Of a DNA stretch of 8,484 nucleotides, positions 6,253-8,484 are shown one piece after another (the stretch's first letter is position 1; each line of letters begins with the position of its first letter). The DNA lies in the NCBI GenBank assembly GCA_021798135.1, contig JAJZYI010000142.1:1-8484 (forward strand). The letters are read 5' to 3'. The stretch comes from Actinomycetes bacterium. GTDB taxonomy: Bacteria; Actinomycetota; Acidimicrobiia; Acidimicrobiales; UBA8190. Both the position numbers and the translations under genes were made by a program. The notes below the pieces were generated by a model. That model was not told the origin of the DNA, did not search any database, and was given only the letters and a program-made list of their open reading frames with translations.

Positions 6253-6281
6253 ACGATGACGGACCTTGTATAAACTGTCAA
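6253..6281 (-). promoter_or_regulatory. Predicted ssnA promoter, leaderless
   Basis: A perfect -35 TTGACA (6281-6276), a 17-nt spacer and a -10 CATCGT (6258-6253), then GGGGTC and the ssnA ATG at 6246. Transcription should begin at the A of the ATG. The run from -10 to ATG differs from that at nifJ by a single base. Within the spacer a CAAG lies at the same place as the CAAG arm of the nifJ inverted repeat. Confidence 0.62.
6269..6274 (+). promoter_or_regulatory. Possible hyuA -10 box
   Basis: TATAAA matches five of six bases of TATAAT, in the only AT-rich spot of this gap. A weak -35, ATGACC (6245-6250), lies 18 nt upstream. The box overlaps the spacer of the opposing ssnA promoter, so the two promoters would compete. 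An in-frame ATG lies 6 nt downstream at 6281. Confidence 0.4.
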
Positions 6282-6329
6282 TGACTGGTCCCGGTCCGCG
6301 CGGCCGGTCCCGAGCCGACAGGGAGCGAC

Positions 6330-6404
6330 ATGCCGGAGCACGTGCAAGACCGCGAGCCCGCATCCCCGCCGGCGCACGGGCGGCGACGGGGCCGGCGGTG
6401 CTGA
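6330..6404 (+). other. 24-codon upstream ORF overlapping the hyuA start
   Basis: The ATG at 6330 follows AGGGAG by 4 nt, the clearest ribosome-binding signal in this gap. The frame begins MPEHVQDREPASPP and ends RRRGRRC, with its TGA at 6402-6404 overlapping the hyuA GTG at 6398. Twenty-one of 24 sense codons end in G or C, against about two thirds for the hyuA frame over the same ground. It is either a leader coupled to hyuA, or the true hyuA N-terminus cut off by a one-base indel. Confidence 0.4.
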
Positions 6405-7786
6405 TCCGGGGCGGGCGCGTCGTCGACGTCGCCGGCGACCGGGTTGCGGACGTTCGCACCGGCCCCGACGGCAGGGTCGCCGCCGTCGAGCCGCACCTCG
6501 ACCAGCACCCCGGCGAGGAGGTCGTCGACGCCAGCGGCCTGCTGGTCGTCCCCGGCGGTGTCGACGCCCACACCCACCTCAACCTGCCGGTCGGCGCGGT
6601 CCGGGTGAGCGACGACTTCGCCACGGGCACGGCCGCCGCCGCGGTCGGCGGGACGACCACCGTCGTCGACTACGTCACCGCCTACCGGGGGGAGGACCCG
6701 CTCGCCGCCCTGGCCACGTGGCAGCGGTGGGCGGAGCCCGCCGCCATCGACGTGGGCCTGCACATGACGTTCACCGAGGCGGTGCCGGAGTCCGCCGTCG
6801 TCGACTGCATCGAGCGGGGCGTCACGTCGTTCAAGCTGTACATGGCGTACCCCGAGACCCTGCAGGTGGACGACGGGGTCATCCTGGGGGTCATGCAGGC
6901 GGCCGGGCGCCACGGCGGCCTGGTCACCCTCCACGCCGAGAACGGGTCGGCCATCGAGCTCCTGCGCCACCAGGCGCTCGACGCCGGGCGGTCGGCGGTG
7001 ATCGAGCACTCGCGCACGCGGCCTGCGATCCTGGAGGGCGAGGCCGTCAACCGGGCCGCGGCCCTGGCCGAGGTGGCCGGCGTGCCCGTGTACATCGTGC
7101 ACGTCTCGTCGGCGCCGGCGCTGGCCGCCATCCGCACCGCCCAGGAGCGCGGCATCGACGTGGTGGCGGAGACCTGCCCCCAGTACCTGCACCTGAGTGA
7201 GGCGTCGCTGTCAGGGCCCGGCGGCGAGAACTTCGTGTGCACGCCGCCGCTGCGGGACCCCTGGCACCAGGAGGAGCTCTGGGAGGGCCTGGCGCAGGGG
7301 ACGATCCACACCGTGGCCACCGACCACTGCCCGTTCACCGTCACCGACCGGCGGGCGGGCACCCGCGGCCGACCCGAGGGGTTCGCCGACTTCACCGAGA
7401 TCCCCGGCGGGCTGCCCGGCATCGAGACGCGCCTGGCCCTGGTGTGGGAAGGCGTCGTCGACCGGCGGATCACCGTGGCGGACTGGGTCCGCCTGTGCGC
7501 CGAGGCACCCGCCCGCACCTTCGGGCTGTGGCCGGCCAAGGGCTCACTGCAGGTCGGCGCCGATGCAGACGTGGTCGTGTGGGACCCTGCTGCCGAGCAG
7601 CGCTTGGCGGCCGCGGCGCTGCACATGCGCACCGACCACTCGCCCTACGCCGGGCGCGTCGCGCGAGGCTGGCCGCGCCTGGTGCTGGCCCGGGGCAGGG
7701 CCGTCGCCCGCGACGGGGTCTTCTGCGGGCAGGCCGGCTGGGGCCGGTACCTCCCCCGCTCCCCGCGGCCCGGCGCCGTGGGCTGA
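6398..7786 (+). CDS. hyuA: D-hydantoinase / dihydropyrimidinase family amidohydrolase
   Basis: A cytoplasmic cyclic amidohydrolase that opens hydantoin or dihydropyrimidine rings to N-carbamoyl amino acids. From the GTG at 6398 it is 462 residues, matching the family (about 460; E. coli HyuA/YgeZ 461). It starts VLIRGGRVVD, the normal first strand. The binuclear metal site is complete: His58 and His60 (DAHTHLNLPVG), the Lys146 to be carboxylated (TSFKLYMAY), His179 (LHAEN), His235 (VHVSS) and Asp309 (ATDHCPF). The C-terminus GQAGWGRYLPR resembles E. coli HyuA. An in-frame ATG at 6281 would add 39 residues, but they are Arg/Ala-rich, unlike the family, and only about two thirds of their codons end in G or C. 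The GTG has only a weak GACGGGG upstream. The gene is divergent from ssnA, its usual partner in purine clusters; its product could feed the M20 hydrolase. True substrate unknown. Confidence 0.93.
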   Translation: MLIRGGRVVDVAGDRVADVRTGPDGRVAAVEPHLDQHPGEEVVDASGLLVVPGGVDAHTHLNLPVGAVRVSDDFATGTAAAAVGGTTTVVDYVTAYRGEDPLAALATWQRWAEPAAIDVGLHMTFTEAVPESAVVDCIERGVTSFKLYMAYPETLQVDDGVILGVMQAAGRHGGLVTLHAENGSAIELLRHQALDAGRSAVIEHSRTRPAILEGEAVNRAAALAEVAGVPVYIVHVSSAPALAAIRTAQERGIDVVAETCPQYLHLSEASLSGPGGENFVCTPPLRDPWHQEELWEGLAQGTIHTVATDHCPFTVTDRRAGTRGRPEGFADFTEIPGGLPGIETRLALVWEGVVDRRITVADWVRLCAEAPARTFGLWPAKGSLQVGADADVVVWDPAAEQRLAAAALHMRTDHSPYAGRVARGWPRLVLARGRAVARDGVFCGQAGWGRYLPRSPRPGAVG

Positions 7787-7788
7787 CC

Positions 7789-7859
7789 GGGACCCGCGCC
7801 AGGGCTGCCACGGCCCGCCTGACGGCGCCACGCGCCGGTGCCTGGGACCCGCCAGGGCT
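7789..7859. repeat. Direct-repeat pair just after hyuA
   Basis: An 18-base copy at 7789-7806 and a 16-base copy at 7844-7859 share GGGACCCGC and CAGGGCT, differing by a 2-base GC insertion. They begin 2 bases after the hyuA stop. The region between them holds no gene I can support and no clear terminator with a U-tract. Confidence 0.7.
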
Positions 7860-7883
7860 CCGGTGACCGGCGCCGGGCCGCCC

Positions 7884-7996
7884 GTCTCCGTGCCGCCGGG
7901 GTGCGCCGGTCTCCGTGCCGCCGGGGTGCGCCGGTCTCCGTGCCGCCGGGGTGCGCCGGTCACCGTGCCGCCCGGCAGCCGGTCACCGTGCCGCCG
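7884..7996. repeat. 25-bp tandem repeat array overlapping the xdhC stop codon
   Basis: Three exact 25-bp units (7884-7908, 7909-7933, 7934-7958) begin GTCTCCGTGCCGCC. They are followed by a 23-bp variant (7959-7981) and a partial unit (7982-7996), both starting GTCACC instead of GTCTCC. The partial unit contains the last codons and the TGA of the minus-strand xdhC-like gene, so the array probably grew from that gene's 3' end. It fills most of the convergent hyuA/xdhC gap and encodes no protein I would defend. Confidence 0.95.
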
Positions 7997-8484
7997 CATG
8001 GTGCTCCGCCTGGTGGATCGGGCCGTCGCGGTCCCGCAGCGACGGTGCCGGCCGCCCGGCCCGCAGGGCGATGATCTCGGCGACGATGGACACGGCCGTC
8101 TCCTCCGGGGTCCGCGCGCCGATGTCGAGGCCGATCGGGGCCATCACCCGAGCCAGGGCGTCGGCCCCGACGCCCTCGCGGCGGAGGCGCTCGACGCGAT
8201 CGGCGTGGGTCCGCCTCGATCCCATGACGCCCAGGTAGCCCACGTCGGTCCCGAGCGCGGCGACGATGGCCGGCACGTCGAACTTGGGGTCGTGGGTGAG
8301 GACGCAGACGGCGTCGCGCCGGCCGAGGGTCGGGCCCACCGCCGCCAGCAGGCGGTCCGGCCGGTCCACCACCACGTCGTCGGCCATGGGGAAGCGCTGC
8401 CGGGTGGCGAACACCGCCCGGGCGTCGCAGACCGTCACCCGGTAGCCGAGGACCTTGGCCATCCTGGCGAGCGCGGCGGTGAAG
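7983..8484 (-). CDS. XdhC/CoxI-family molybdenum-hydroxylase maturation protein (C-terminal 166 residues, 5' end outside the window)
   Basis: The C-terminal Rossmann domain of the XdhC/CoxI family, of the Rhodobacter XdhC type and not the E. coli iron-sulfur subunit of the same name. Such proteins bind molybdenum cofactor, help its sulfuration and deliver it to xanthine dehydrogenase or a related hydroxylase in the cytoplasm. Diagnostic stretches are VTVCDARAVFAT with RFPMAD, LTHDPKFDVPAIVAALG, YLGVMGSRRTHADRVERL, and MAPIGLDIGARTPEETAVSIVAEII. The reading frame stays open to base 8484 (F-T-A-A-L-A-R before the Met at 8462), so that Met is internal and the N-terminal part lies to the right. 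The stop codon sits in the 25-bp repeat array. Its presence implies molybdenum hydroxylase genes nearby and fits purine breakdown with ssnA and hyuA. CoxI or YqeB-like roles are alternatives. Confidence 0.92.
   Translation of the reverse strand, partial: FTAALARMAKVLGYRVTVCDARAVFATRQRFPMADDVVVDRPDRLLAAVGPTLGRRDAVCVLTHDPKFDVPAIVAALGTDVGYLGVMGSRRTHADRVERLRREGVGADALARVMAPIGLDIGARTPEETAVSIVAEIIALRAGRPAPSLRDRDGPIHQAEHHAAAR

Noticed and set aside
6247..6660. A 138-residue N-terminal extension of SsnA from an ATG at 6660
   Set aside because: It is antisense to hyuA, Ser/Thr/Pro/Arg-rich, and lacks the beta-sandwich strands expected of an amidohydrolase N-terminus.
7884..7996. A CRISPR array
   Set aside because: The 25-bp units abut directly with no unique spacers, so it is a simple tandem repeat.
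1..8484. Mobile elements, tRNA or rRNA genes
   Set aside because: No transposase or integrase motifs, terminal inverted repeats with target duplications, tRNA cloverleaf or rRNA signatures were seen.

Overview
The window is very GC-rich DNA with almost every third codon position G or C, gene-dense, and short of AT-rich stretches except at promoters. This suggests a high-GC actinobacterium, possibly from an uncultured or metagenomic lineage; that is inference from composition and protein style only. The genes fit together as part of a catabolic island for purines, ureides or hydantoins.

Layout, left to right. Minus strand: an M20-family allantoate/N-carbamoyl-amino-acid amidohydrolase (1-673, 3' end outside the window) follows a complete pyruvate:ferredoxin oxidoreductase gene, nifJ (701-4378), probably as one transcript reading leftward. 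A compact divergent promoter region (about 4379-4531) separates nifJ from a plus-strand regulator (4532-5155), which joins a thiamine-binding (MTH1187/YkoF-like) domain to a C-terminal helix-turn-helix. A 35-bp tandem repeat fills the convergent gap between the regulator and a minus-strand SsnA-type amidohydrolase (5227-6246). A second divergent promoter region leads to a plus-strand D-hydantoinase/dihydropyrimidinase of the HyuA type (6398-7786). A repeat-rich convergent gap follows, and then the C-terminal part of an XdhC/CoxI-type molybdenum-hydroxylase maturation protein on the minus strand (7983 to the window edge).

How they may work together. ssnA, hyuA and xanthine-dehydrogenase genes with their accessory factors are known companions in bacterial purine and urate breakdown clusters. 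In that setting a hydantoinase and a ureido-acid amidohydrolase open rings and cleave ureides, XdhC matures a molybdenum hydroxylase, and NifJ would oxidise pyruvate from the downstream steps to acetyl-CoA and reduced ferredoxin. The substrate is inferred from gene company, not read from sequence.

The most unusual points are regulatory. A regulator with a thiamine-binding domain is transcribed divergently from a thiamine-pyrophosphate enzyme. A perfect inverted repeat overlaps the nifJ -35 box. The nifJ and ssnA promoters share almost the same module: TTGACA, 17 nt, then 15 nearly identical bases ending in an ATG placed where transcription should start. This predicts a leaderless ssnA mRNA and a leaderless 17-codon leader peptide ahead of nifJ. 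The SsnA protein is also strongly shortened compared with E. coli SsnA while keeping its metal ligands.
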